Origin: Stagonosporopsis chrysanthemi
Lineage: Eukaryota; Ascomycota; Dothideomycetes; Pleosporales; Didymellaceae
Assembly: GCA_022560025.1 (NCBI GenBank)
Contig: JAFISE010000085.1
Coordinates: forward strand, 79,129-143,128
Length of the DNA stretch: 64,000 bases
Direction: 5' to 3'
Shown piece after piece: positions 46,261 through 58,197 of this stretch. Every line of letters starts with the position of its first letter. The first letter of the stretch is position 1. The notes beneath the pieces are model-generated. The model was given only the letters and a program-made list of their open reading frames with translations, searched no databases and had not been told where the DNA came from. Both the position numbers and the translations under genes were made by a program.

Positions 46261-47857
46261 ATGCGGCCGGGCGTTTATCAGTTCCTCGTTGGGTGCTTTG
46301 CATCGCTAGGGTCCTTCCTCTTTGGGTACGATCTGGCGGTGATTGCAGAGGTGGTGGCATCCGACTCCTTCAAATCTCTTTTCCTGCAACAAAACTCCAA
46401 TTCTCGAGCTGGTACCGTTGTAGCACTCTTCACTGCAGGATGCTTCTTCGGTGCTTCCGGAGCAGGTTTCACTGACAAACTTGGTAGACGAGGTACCATT
46501 TTGATGGCGTCATGCATCTTCGTCGTGGGTGGTATCATCCAGACTGCTGGAGTCGTTGTAGGCATGCTGTATGCTGGGCGATTTATTGCAGGTCTTGGTG
46601 TTGGGTTCTTGACGATGATTATCCCGATCTACCAAGCAGAAATTACCCACCGTTGCATTCGTGGAAAGGTCACTAGTCTCCAGCAACTCTTCAATGCTGT
46701 GGGGCAGATCTTTGCCAGCTGGACGGGATACGGCTGCTATCTCACCTGGGCAGGAACCGGTGACAGCCGCGAGTGGCGCATACCGCTTGCCGTGCAGATA
46801 ATTCCAGCTCTCATTCTGAGTAGCTTGATCTACATGTTTCCCGAGGTATGTTTGCAATCAAAGACTTACCTATAAAAAGACTGTGTTGACACTACAGTAG
46901 AGTCCACGATGGCTGTGCGACCACGATCGAGCGGATGAGGGTCTTCGTAATCTCGCTCTTCTCCATGCGCACGGCGACACTTCGGACCCGTATGTGGTAG
47001 CCGAGTTCGACCACATACAAGCGCAGATTCAAGCGGAACATTCGGAGAAGAAGAAGACATACTTCGACCTTGTCCGCGATTGGCCAAACCTCAGGCGAAC
47101 GATGCTGGCATGCTTCATCCAAGCTGAATGTCAGATGACGGGGGTCAGCGCGATCCAATACTTTTCACCTCAAATCTACGCCCAAATTGGCATCACAACT
47201 TCTCAATCCTTGCTGTTCAACGGAGTTAACGCCATCATCGCTTTTGCTGGCACATCTGTCTGTATCCTCGCCATAGACTGGATCGGCAGAAGACCGCTCG
47301 AGATATATGGAGCGGGTCTCATGTGTGTTACATTCCTGATTAACGCTATTCTGATTAAAGAATTCCCGGCATCGGTCACCAGTAGCGGGGCTCATTGGGC
47401 CTTTGTTGCCTTGACATGGGTCTTTAACTTTGTCTTTTTCGTTACATCGGGGCCACTGTCTTGGGCGATTCCGGCTGAGCTGTTCGGAACCGCGCTCCGT
47501 ATGAAAGGTGTTAGTGTTGGCGCAATGACGAGTTTTGCGTTCAACACTTTGATAGGTCAGATCACACCTATCGCGATTAGTGCCATCGGATGGAAATTCT
47601 ATGTGGTCTTCATTGTCTGCAACTTTGTCAATGGCGTTGTCTTCTGGGCGTTCTTGCCAGAAACCAAAGGACTCAGCCTGGAAGACATGGATGAACTGTT
47701 CTACAAGAGTCCGACTTTTGTTCCTGGTAGCAGATGGGTACCACGCTCCTACCCGGATGAAGATGCTCGCACAATAGCGAATAGCGGAGATGTCGATAGA
47801 GTGATTACAGTAAAAGATAAGGACGCTGCTGTAGAGCACATTGAAGGCAGTGCTTAA
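46261..47857 (+). CDS. MFS sugar transporter, 513 aa
   Basis: CDS join(46261..46845,46901..47857). The 55-bp intron (GTATGT..CAGTAG) joins MFPE to SPRWLCDHDRA, restoring the conserved PESPRWL motif. Helix 1 carries GSFLFGYDLAVIAEVV, the loop after helix 2 DKLGRRG, helix 4-5 RFIAGLGVG, the C-half GVSAIQYFSPQIY, and the end PETKGLSLEDMDELF. This is the standard hexose-type sugar porter family, plasma membrane, 12 helices. All motifs look intact. The stop at 47855-47857 lies 3 bp before a copia LTR, so the native 3'UTR has been lost or replaced and transcription termination may rely on the LTR. It sits at the border with the AT-rich block and may be silenced by spreading heterochromatin. Confidence 0.88.
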
Positions 47858-47860
47858 TCT

Positions 47861-47994
47861 TGTAACGGTTGGGCTCTGCCCAGGCCTACTCTAGTACGAG
47901 TTAGGATAGCGTGTGTATAGGCAGGCATATAAGCAGCTCAGCCCACGTTAATAGTCAAACAAGCGCAGTCCTCCTCTCTCTCTACACTGTTACA
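47861..47994 (+). repeat. 134-bp copia-type LTR (right copy)
   Basis: TGTAAC...GTTACA ends, the inverted partner of 43658-43791. Confidence 0.88.
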
Positions 47995-48305
47995 GTTATA
48001 AGCCTAGAAGCCTTTAGTTAATTACTATGTTTTACCTGTTTATATACAGCCTATACAACTAGCTGTTAACTATACTGTTATAAAAGAGCTATACCTACAG
48101 AGAGCACAATAAGTACTTATAAGCAGAACTAGCTAGTAATAAAGATATTAGTTATACTTAGTAAGCCTAATAATTAAGAGAAATAGCTATTTATTAGACA
48201 GGACATAGTAGATAGAGATAGCTTGTAGCTATATATTAACTTAAGGCTGTTTTTAAAGAAGCTAAAGAATCTATAGAATAAGAAACTATAAGAAAAGTCT
48301 ATAAT
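47861..48305 (+). mobile_element. 5' fragment of the copia-type element, heavily RIP-mutated
   Basis: It begins with the 134-bp LTR (47861-47994) followed by leader and gag start homologous to the left copy, but with most CA/TG steps changed to TA. It is interrupted at about 48306 by a Fot1-like element inserted in gag. Confidence 0.8.
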
Positions 48306-49340
48306 ATACTCTATAGGCAAGTTGCCTATATAGGCAAGTTATTTACTTTTACTAAGACTTTACTAAACTACTCTACCTATATAAATACCTTGCTAACAAA
48401 CTTAAAGAAACGTATTAAATAAATATTAGATATAGCTTGCGCTTTAAGCTCTTAAAAGAGACGCAAATCTATCTTAGCAATATGCTATAGCAATCTATAG
48501 TGTTCTTTAAAAGACACTATTTAATTAATATATAGAATAATCTTTATATACTAATATAATATATAACTTGTAAAGACTAGACAATAATAAAAAGTAAGTA
48601 ATTATTAAGTATATACTTAAGTTAGACATATAAAGATTTACTTCTTGCTTATTAGCTATAGCTAATATAACTAATTCTTTTTGCGCTAAGTATAGTCTAA
48701 GTTATATTAGCTTAAACTAGCTTAGTATATTTATTAAGTACTAACTAGAGCTTAAAGTAAAGTTTAATTACAAGTATAACTATAAGAAAGCTTTTTATAA
48801 GAATCTTAAAGTAATATAGAGCTAGTTTAGCCTAGTAGCTAATATTAAAGCTAAGTATAGTATTTAGAATAATAATACTTATAAGTTTAATAAGATAGGC
48901 TTTATAATAGGCTAGATATTTACTAGAGTAGTTGTTATAGCTTTAAAGAGACAAAGATAACTAAAGCAAGTCTAGCTAGGTAATTAAAAGTAGATAATAG
49001 TTATTAAAGGTATTAATACTAAAAAGTAAGCTATTCTACTCTTTATTATCTTCTAAAGCTATAGCTAGTTCTTAAACTAGTATAAAAAAGATAATATACT
49101 TTATAATTAGGTTATTAAAGCCTTTAAAAACAGCTAGACTACTAATTACTTAGTTTTAGGTAGTTAAAGTATTTTAACGCGTATATAAAAAAGTATACTA
49201 TTAGCAGCTACTATCTACTAGTTATTAATAGTTATAAGAGTAATAACATGCTAGATTTCTAGAAATACTATAAAGATAATAAGATTATTACTATATATAT
49301 ACTTTTATGTTTATTGCACGTTTTATAGCTACTTAATATA
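48306..49340 (+). mobile_element. RIP-decayed Fot1/pogo-type DNA transposon, 5' part
   Basis: The left end resembles the terminal inverted repeat of the better preserved copy at 54703-56564, and the translation follows that transposase in plus orientation (KFNKIGFIIG for the DE-containing motif, then VIKGI..., LLCLLHVL for the MPPHxSHxLQ region) with many TAG/TAA codons. It is broken off at 49340 by an inverted LTR. Confidence 0.7.
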
Positions 49341-49612
49341 TATAAGAATAAGCCTAGTTCTTTAAGCTTACTTTACACTACCTAACAACTACTTAACTTA
49401 GGTCTGTCTTCTAACTACTTCTTAGTACAATCTTCTCTAAGCTTCTAGGTATAAAAAAAGAAGTCTCTACAGAGTTTAAATAGATAGTTTTAGAGTATCT
49501 TTTTATATAAGACCTATAGAAATAAAGATCTAGTTCTATAGTTTATTCTAGTACTTCTATATACCTTATAGTAGATACCTATACCTCTTAGACTTTTTTA
49601 GTATTCTATATT
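49341..49612 (-). repeat. Solo-like LTR, inverted relative to 54031-54310
   Basis: About 272 bp, the reverse complement of the sequence at 54031-54310 with RIP-type differences. It interrupts the Fot1-like relic. Confidence 0.75.
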
Positions 49613-50300
49613 GTTATATTATACTTTAAAACTTGTCTTAGCTAGTAATAGCTTTATAATAATATTACTATAGTTTGTTTAGTTATTTATATAAGTATAG
49701 CTAGAGTATTATGCCTAAACTAAACAAGTCTTTAAATTATTTATATTATAGTTAGGATTCTAGAGATCTTCTAACAACTAAAGCCTATAGGTTTAAAATC
49801 TTTTATAACTTACTACTTTAAGATTAACTTTAAAAAAGCTGTGTTAGATCTGTACTAAGATAGACACTTAGAGACTATTAATAACCTACTTAATTTAGAT
49901 ACAACTCTAATATTAGAAAATCTATTAAGACCTACTACTTAGTCTTAGAACTAATTAAGAGCTAGACACTCTTAGAGCCTTGTATTAGTATAACTATCTA
50001 CTGCTAATAACAGATCTAATTTCGAGCTATCTTACTACAATCTCTTAGAAGAGATAGCTTAACTATAGTAAGAATATGCTTAGTTATATGCTAGTCTTGC
50101 TTTAGCAAATTACTCTCTACTTATAATAAAAACATAACTAATAGGTATACTATGTTAATCTACTATAAGGTAGCTATTAGAAGCTAGCTTAGTACTTATA
50201 GTATAGAAGAAGCTCTCTAAAAAAAACTCTAATAGTAAGGTTCTTATAAATAGAAGTAATTCTACTTTTTAGTAATAGTATGCTTTTATTTAAGACTAAC
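49613..50300 (+). other. AT-rich remnant, possibly the 3' part of the Fot1-like relic
   Basis: Some segments resemble the C-terminal half of the transposase, but RIP has removed most of the signal. The assignment is tentative. Confidence 0.3.
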
Positions 50301-53300
50301 TTAATATTAATACAGACTACTATTAGAGTATACGTGTATGTATAGCCTTTGTCTAGAGTTGTATATTTAGATTAGCTAAAGAATACTTAGAACCTTAGTA
50401 CTTCTTTAATAATAAGATAGATTGTTTTTATACTATAGAAGAGATAATTACGCTTTCTAAGATATAATTTGTTACTAAGAACAAGTAGGCAGAAAGCTAA
50501 GTAGCTTTTAATTAACTCTAAATAGAAAAATTAGAAGCTTTCTTTACTTTTAAAAGCTGCTTTCTTAGTACAGCTATTAAAGAAAAGGTACTCTAGTTAG
50601 AATAGTTTTACTATATGTAGACTAAAATCTCTCTAAGTATTTAAGTACTTAATCTAGGTTTTAAGTAGTAATAGTATAATTCTTTCTCTTAAATAGTAGA
50701 GTACTTAACAGCTTATAATATAGAAAGAAAGAACAACTCTACTATACTACTACTTTTAGTTTTATAACCTCTAAGAATAATAAGAATACACTAGTTAGAT
50801 ATAAAATAGATCCTAGCTATAATAAGTTAACAAGATTAACTTCTTTGTAGCTAATCTACTAATCTTGCCTATAGTACTCTTGCACCTTACTAGCTTTTTT
50901 ATCTACTTGCACCTATAAAGAATATAACTTTAGAAACTTGCTATAACTATAAGAAGCTAGAACACTTTACTTAGAATTGTATAGTACTATATATATACAA
51001 GACTAAGGTAGAATAAAAAAGCTTTATAAAACAAGAAGAAGACTTTAACAAGATAAATACAACCTTAATAGAAAATAGTACTACCTAGAAAGATTACTCT
51101 ACCTAGGCTTAAACTAATATAATCTATCTAATATCTTACAATTTTATTTGTTTAGTAGTTCTTATTTCTTTACCTCTACTATTCTTTACAACTAAGAGCC
51201 TAGTGTTTAACTTTAATTCTTAGTTAATACTAGTGCCTAAGAATTTTTGTTTTGAAATTCTAATATTACTTATTTTATTTCTACTTCTTTCTAGAAACTT
51301 ATCTAAAAACTACTCTTCTTAGTCTAGATTAAAGAGTTCTAGGATTAAATTACCTCTCTAGTAACCTAGTATATATAGTTATACTTTATAGTTAATAGCT
51401 AGAAGGTATACAACTACTCTTTTATTATTATAGATCTTAGATTATAAGATTGTATTATTAGAATTAAATAGCTTAAGTACTTTAAGCTTTAACTTAATAT
51501 AGAGTAGTCTTAGTTAATATAGCCTGCTAAATACTTTTAATTATATAATTCTACGCTACTCTTATTAATAACTTTACAACAACTTCTAAAAGAAGGTAAA
51601 GCCTAATAGGATATAGAGTAACAAGATACTCTATAGAAATAAAAAGAGTATTAGTAATAATACAGCCTTAGTATAATTATTTAATGTATAAAAGGTATAC
51701 TAAAGTTGCTTAAGTTTTGTTTACAACTCTTAGTACTACCTAACAAAGTAGTAAACACTCTTATAACTAGTCTAACTAATATTACTACTATTACTATGCT
51801 CTTAGCTAATACTTTTTACTTTTTAATAAAGAAACTATAAAACAAGTTCTTTATAACTAATCTCTATAAAATTAATTATGTTATAGAAGAGAAGTATAAC
51901 TAAGATAACTCTAACAACACTTAACTAATCTAAGAATACTTACTAGCTTAATAATCTTAGTATACTAATATATTTAGTAAGGTAGAAGCTAAAAGCCTTC
52001 TAGAATACTACTTTTATAACTATAAGATTGTTTTAGAAGAACCCTTGCTAAACTATTACTTTTTCTTATATAAATAGAACTTAGAAGAACTTAAAGCTAC
52101 TAAGAAGTTTATATAAGAATAGCTGCGCTATAGTTAGATTAAATATAGCTAAAGCCTATTTATATTACTTATACTATATATATAAAAAGTAAATAAAAGC
52201 TTATATATCTATATAGACTATAATAAATTAAATAATTTAACTTATAAAGACTTTTATCTAATACTCTATATAGACAAGCTACTTGCCTAACTATCTAAGG
52301 TAAAGATATTTACTAAGTTTAACATTTAATTAGCTTTTAACTAAATCTATATAGATCTTACTTTTAAATAGTATACTATGTTTAGAACACGTTATAGTAT
52401 ATACAAGTATAAGGTTTTACTCTTTAGGTTGTATAACAGCCTTGCTACGTATTAACACTATATAAACAATATTTTAATTAATTACTTAGACAACTTTAAT
52501 ACTACTTACTTAGATAATATATTTATCTACTCTAAAAATACTTAGACTTACTAGATATATATTAAAAAGGTTCTAGAATGTCTTTACTCTATAGGCTTAT
52601 AAGTTAATATTAAGAAAAGTAAATTCTATATAACTTAAACTTAGTATATTAAGTATATCTTTATAAACAAAGGTATTAAGGTAGATTCTAAGAAGGTTTA
52701 GGTTTTAGCAGACTAAAAGCTACCTATTACTATAACAGGTGTAAAATTATTTCTAAGCTTTACTAGTTTCTATTAATAATTTGTGCCTAAGTTCTCTTAG
52801 GTAGTAAAATCTTTAATTATATTATAGAGTCTATTAAATACCTTTAAATAGACTCTAGACTACTAAGCTAGCTTTAAGAAGCTTAAACAGAGCCTATTAG
52901 CTATCTTAACTCTGTGCTACTTTAACCTAGACCTTAAAACAAAGCTTAAGACTAATATATTAGATAGAGTAGTAGCTAGTGTTATGTCTTAGAAACACGC
53001 AGACAACTGCTAGTACCTTATAGCATTCTATAGCTATTCTCTATTAGATTTAGAGCTTAACTAAGAGATTTATAACAAAGAGCTCTTTACTATTCTCTAA
53101 GCTTTTAATAAGTAGAGAGTAGAGCTAATATCTATACTAAATTAGATCTATGTCTACTCTAACTACTATTTTCTGAAATATTTTATAACTACTAAAGTCT
53201 TAAATACCTAACAAGCTAGGTAGGCAGAGGCACTTGCTCTCTTTAACTTCTAAATTAAGTACACTCTAGAAAAGAATAATAAGAGAGCTAATATTCTTAG

Positions 53301-53700
53301 TTAAAGAAAGTAAGACCTAGCTAACCTTAAGACAACTTAAAAGAATAATTGCTTCTAGGTATTATTAAGACTCTAATAACCTTATAATTATATTAACTTT
53401 AATCTTACCTAAGTCTGTTTTTTATATTTCTTAGTACACACTATTTATATCTTATAGCTAGAGATATAGTTAGACTTCTTAGAACTAATTAAAGCTATAC
53501 TATAATATAATTAGTAGGCTTTTTAAAAAGAGTAAAAATCTCTAGCTTTTAGTTATTAGATTTATAACAGTCTACTTCTATATTAAGATTAGCTGTATAT
53601 AGCCTTAGACTTCTTATTATATATATACTTTATCTAAAAAGCTTAAAACTAAAAATCTACTACTTACCTAAGTGTAAAGAAAACCTACTAGCTGTTACAA
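50300..53700 (+). mobile_element. RIP-decayed, 3'-truncated gypsy-type LTR retrotransposon
   Basis: Plus-strand order: gag-like region, a zinc-knuckle remnant CYNYKKLEHFT-stop-NC near 50940-50980, a protease remnant LVNTSA near 51225-51240 (D and G of DTG replaced by G-to-A changes), reverse transcriptase with YLDNIFIYSKN near 52505-52545 (YLDD altered to YLDN), RNase H (KELFTILQAFNKWR-like) near 53070-53130, and a start of integrase (TVYFYIKISCI, near 53570). Integrase stops short at about 53700, where AT-rich simple sequence begins. Dozens of TAG/TAA codons make it inactive. No same-orientation 5' LTR is visible. Confidence 0.8.
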
Positions 53701-53849
53701 TCTTAAGAATACTAAATATATAGAAATAATTACAAAGTAATATAGTATAGTTAACTTATATAAGTTAAAGTATTATATATTAGTAAATATTGTTAAGAAT
53801 AGTAGTTATTAGTATAATAGTAATATAAGCAATTATATAATATAATTAA

Positions 53850-53945
53850 GCTTAGTATAATTAGTATAATTAGTAATTAGTCTAATTAATAATTAGTATA
53901 ATTAATAATTACTATAATTAGTAGTTTAATACTACTAATTACTCT
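53850..53945. repeat. AATTAGTATAATTAGT-type AT-rich tandem tract
   Basis: Imperfect units of AATTAGTAT/AATTAATAATTAG follow the gypsy truncation point. Confidence 0.75.
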
Positions 53946-54030
53946 GTATATCTCTTTAGTATATAGCAATATAAGAATATAACTATTAGAGTTTATATTT
54001 AACTTAAGTAATAATCTAAGTTATTAGATC

Positions 54031-54310
54031 TTTGTAACGACACAGGATGCTAGAAGGGTCTAAATTATATAGGTATCTGCTACAAGGTGTATAAAAGCAC
54101 TAGAATAAACTATAAGACTAGATCTCTATTCCTATAGGTCTTGTACGAAAGGATACTTTAAAACTATCTATATAAACTCTGTAAAGGCTTCTCTTCTTAT
54201 ACCTAGGAGCTTAGAAAAGACTGTACTAAAGAGTAGTTAGAAGACAGATCTAAGTTAGGTAGTTGTTAAGTAGTATAAAGTAGGCTTAAAGAACTAGGCT
54301 TGTTCTTACA
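54031..54310 (+). repeat. LTR (TGTAACGAC...TTCTTACA), about 280 bp
   Basis: TG...CA ends, homologous in inverted orientation to 49341-49612. It is followed by up to 390 bp (54311-54702) with a possible gag start in plus orientation before the Fot1-like insertion at 54703, so it could be the 5' LTR of a truncated element. Confidence 0.7.
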
Positions 54311-54702
54311 ATCTTAAATCTAACCTTTAAGGTAGATTGTCTACTCTGTACTACTTATTATTACTTCTACTTTTAAGATAGACAGATAGTATCTATACTC
54401 TTTACTATAAACTTTTTTTTAGCTTTTTATTACTATATTTATCTCTAAGAACTAATTAAATAGTACTTATAAGCTTTGCTCAAAGTATAACCTAAATATT
54501 TTAAATACTATTAAGATGTTTACTATCTTAGAAAACTAAGCTACTTTAAGCAGCTTTAATAAAGCTTTACTTGTGTATAAAGTAGCTTTTAGAAGTAATA
54601 TAATTACTATTATAAAGCTTAACCTAACTGCTAGTTAATTTCTATATAGACTTTATATAATTTAATTGTAGTATATGCAGCTTCTTTTGCTCTGACCTTA
54701 TA

Positions 54703-56564
54703 ACGTACCTTACAGGCAAGTAGCTTACCTAAGCAAGTAGCTTACTTTTGCTAAGACTACACTAACACTGCAACTACTTTGCAATATTATAGTACACAAC
54801 AGTAGTATACTGTGCTACACAGTATATTGCACTAATCTTTAGTACTCTGCGCATCTTTCCTACATGTTTGCACGTTATGCCCTACTTTGCTACATATACT
54901 ACAGCGTCTTAAAGACTAAGTGCTTCTATTAACGCGCAACCTCTTCTTTGCCTTCTTCCTATTACTATAGGCCTTAAACTCCTTTAGAGTAGTTAGCTGC
55001 ACTCCCTTAGCAAAGGTTAGAGTCCCCTCTTGCTGTACCTGCTTCTTTTTGTGTAATTTACAACGTGTAGCAGCCTTGTTAGCTGCCTGTAGGTTAGCAA
55101 CCTAGTTGCGCACTAAAACTAGTAAATGCGCTATTAGCTCTGTGCCTTTAGTAAGCTAATTAAGAGCGTTAACTATAGACGTTGGCAAGCTATCAGTGTG
55201 TCTCTAAATCCTCTCTTAAATTAGCTTTAATTAAGACTTAAACTCTAGAGTGTTGCTTAGTGTTTTAGACTCCTACGTACTGTTGTCTACAGTAGGTAGT
55301 AGTAGAGTACACAGTTGCACTTTAAGCTTTAATATTACAGCCTCTAGGTTATATAGGACTAGGCCAGCGCCTCTAAACCCTCCCTGAATATTGCTTGCTG
55401 TGATTAAGGCGTTAAAAGCTGCTTTAAAGCACAGCAAGAACTTAAGTTTAGTAATGCAAGTAATCTTGCACTACATTAGCTGCTTAGCTTAGCAGCTATA
55501 GGCCTTCTTTATTAGGGTAAAACACTCTACGTTAAGCAGCTGCAGCAGGTGCAACAAGTGTAGAGGCATACATAGAGTAATAATCTTGTGCTCCTTACAG
55601 TACTAGTAGAAATTAACTGAGTTGTGGCTCTTGTGGCTGTCTAGAACAAGCAGCCAGTAGCTGCTAACAGTGCGCGTCTTAGTGTGCTCATCAAAGTGCT
55701 TCAACCACTTGACTCCAAGCTTATTGTTAGTCTAGCTGTTGTCAGAGACACTTATAACCTAGTTGTTAGGTATACTAGGCTCTTTGTACTAGGCAGAGAG
55801 GTAGTGCTTGCTAGAGAAGATAACAAAGGGTAGGATAGACCAGCCCTTCGCATTAATGCCCTGGATGATACTGGTCTACTCTCTGTTGCCCTGCTGCACT
55901 GTCTTTGGCCTTCCTTGACGCTCAGAGCCTGTGACAACAGCTCCTGTAGATATAACGCCTATTATAAAGCTAGATTCGTTAAAGTTGTAGGTGTCTTTAT
56001 CTAGGATACTATACTTGGCTTTAGTATTCTCTACTAGGCGGAACTAGTCTCCTATCACCCTAGGATCCTCACACAGGGCTCTCTTGTAGTCGTACTTTTA
56101 ATTGAACTTGACTTTAAGCTCTGGCCAACGCTTAACAAAGGTGCTAGCCTAGTTCTTGCCAACAGGTGGGTAGTAGCGCTCAGCAAGCAGAGAATTAGCT
56201 ATATCCTCTACATCAGCAAGCCAGGGCGAGTATCCTCGCTTGTCTAGCCTTAATACATGCTGGACAATTACCTCCTCTTTAGTGCTTGTTAACTTTATTA
56301 AGTTGGGCTTGCAATCGCGTCGTGGAGGGGTTCCAGCAAGTTAGTTGCTAAGTGTCTTTTAAGGCACGTTGTAGATAGCTGCAGCACGTCGCTGAGAGAG
56401 TGTCGCGTCTTAATAGATAGCCTAGAGAGCAAGCTGTATATCTGCTTTATTTAAGAGCTTTATTGCGTTGTTGCGTAGAGGCATTATAGGTAAAGTGAAG
56501 TTTAGTGTAGTCTTAGCAAAAGTAAGCCACTCGCTCGGGTAAGCCACTTGCCTGTAAGGTACGT
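54703..56564 (-). mobile_element. Fot1/Pot2-type (Tc1-mariner/pogo) DNA transposon, complete ends
   Basis: 1862 bp flanked by TA on both sides. The terminal inverted repeats of about 60 bp begin ACGTACCTTACAGGCAAG at 54703 and end with its complement at 56564; they continue to a CTTTTGCTAAGACTACACTAA block. The transposase frame is on the minus strand. It is less mutated than the surrounding elements. Confidence 0.85.
54832..56484 (-). pseudogene. Fot1-like transposase, 551 codons, several nonsense codons
   Basis: ATG 56484 to TAG 54832 is an unshifted frame of 551 codons, close to the 540-550 aa of Fot1/Pot2 transposases. Visible are an N-terminal HTH region (LSQRRAAAIYNVPQKTLS), a CENP-B-type HTH, the DDE core with DKDTYNFNESSF, LLVLDSHKSHNSVNF and MPLHLLHLLQLLNVECF, and a C-terminal zinc-like CSICSKVGHNVQTC. 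About fifteen in-frame TAG/TAG-type stops, where CAG or TGG is expected, make it inactive, while length and frame are conserved. This is what RIP without indels produces. Confidence 0.82.
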
Positions 56565-56879
56565 TATAGTTTTTTAGCTTTAACAAATTGTATAGACTCT
56601 GCTACAGCGTTAGATCTAGATACAACTTAGCAGCAAGGTGCAACACAGCGCTGTAAACAATCTGCACTCTTTAGAATTGCTGCACAGTGTTAGCGTTAAT
56701 AGAAAATTAATAGCGCAGTAGTAGATATTAAAGTTAGTGTTTAGCAGCTCTGCGCGACTGTAAGTAAGCGCGCTAGGAGGCTGCTACCTGCCTGCCTGCA
56801 GCAGACTACTAATAACTAACTAACCAACAGAGTAACCTGCAACTAACGCGCTATTGCTAAACAGATTGCCCTGCCTTTG

Positions 56880-57990
56880 CTAGAGTTGCAAGAAGGAAGC
56901 AGCGTGCTTGCAAGACAACAGGCTTCTAAGCGCGTGCGCCTTAGCTAGGAAGTCACAGGCGCAGAGATAGGGCGCGTTGACAGCGTAGTAGAAGGGCGTC
57001 TTCTGCCTCTTCTTGTTGACAGCGTCCTGCTTAAAGAGCTAGGAGATGAGGCTCTTGTCTTTAGCTGGCACGCTGGCGTAGGCGCTGCGCTCGTCGTTGG
57101 CCTTGGTGTCTGGCGCCACGAGACCAAGATTGAGGTTGCGCTCTACCTGAGCCGCTTTGTAAGCCTTCCTGCGCTGCCTCTCTGCGGCGCAGTTGCAGTT
57201 AGTCACTGTAGTGATAGCGGGCTGGTCCTCTGCAGGCTGGTTATTGTCTTGCTGGCTACTGTCTGTAGCTAGCTCTGACAGCAGACGCTTTGCCTGCTTC
57301 TTTGCGAGCGCGCTTTGGCAACGACAGCTCTTGCCTAGAGGGCGCTAGCTGCTTCTTGCCTTAAGGCACAGGGGAGGGAGACAGTCTCTGCGCTGACAGC
57401 TTCTGCGCAGATAGTAGCTTGACTATGCTGTCTTCTGCAAGCAATTAGGCTGCGCAGACGAGGCTATCCCAGGCGTTGTTAGAAAGAGCATTGTCTGCAA
57501 GCGTCAGCTGCTTCTTGCCTTGAGGCACAGGGGAGGGAGACAGTCTCTGCGCTAACGGCTTCTGCACAGATAGTAGCTTGACTATGCTGTCTTCTGCAAG
57601 CAATTAGGCTGCACAGACAAGGCTATCCTAGGCGTTGTTAGAGAGAGCATCGTCTGCAAGCGTCTTGCGCAGCAGCTAGATTGCTAAGAGGACAGAGTAG
57701 GCGATGAAGACAGGCTTACAGACGCTGTTGTTGTCAGGGTCAGGTATCAGCCATCCTGCGCTGCGCAGGCTAGCATCTGAATAGCGCTGCAAGTGCAGTA
57801 TAGAAGCCTAGCAGAAGAAGAGCTTCTTATAGTCTTTGTTAGGCAGCTTGTAGCTATGCTTGCAGGCAAAAGCAGCCTCACTGTTTAGAGAGAAGCTCTG
57901 ATCACTGCTATTAAAGCAATCAGCAGCCTAATACAGCGCTGCAGACTAGTGCATGCTAGACAAGCTCTTAGCAGAAGCAGAACACAAATC
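56880..57990 (-). pseudogene. Unrecognised repeat-derived coding frame with internal duplication
   Basis: The minus strand encodes a protein-like sequence with SLRSAGWLIPDPDNNSVCKP, two near-identical 53-residue blocks (SLVCAA, LLAEDSIVKLLS, RLSPSPVP), a Lys/Arg-rich linker and AYVAS-like/ PFYYAVNAPYLCACDFLAKA towards the end. A few TAG codons and one frame change are present. GC content is higher than in neighbouring relics. I do not recognise the family. Confidence 0.45.
57348..57665. repeat. 159-bp tandem duplication (two copies)
   Basis: Copies at 57348-57506 and 57507-57665 start GCTGCTTCTTGCCTTAAGGC or a close variant. The period is a multiple of three and lies within the frame above. 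Most differences are C/T or G/A. Confidence 0.88.
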
Positions 57991-58197
57991 AGACGTAGCA
58001 GCGTTGTAATGTAAGAAGGAAGAGTTTAGTTTTCAGCTGCGTAAGTTTTAAAGATGCAGTTGCAGAAATCAGCCTGTGCAGGGGTATTAACAACTCTAAC
58101 CTAGGGAAAAACAAACATTAGAACAAGCTTAATATCTAACTTAATATTTAAACTTAATATTAAAGTAGCGTGTGTCTATTATCAACCTGTTGTTGTA

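Noticed and set aside
49341..54310. The two homologous LTRs as the paired LTRs of the gypsy element
   Set aside because: They are in opposite orientation, whereas paired LTRs must be direct repeats. They are better explained as separate insertions or a rearrangement.
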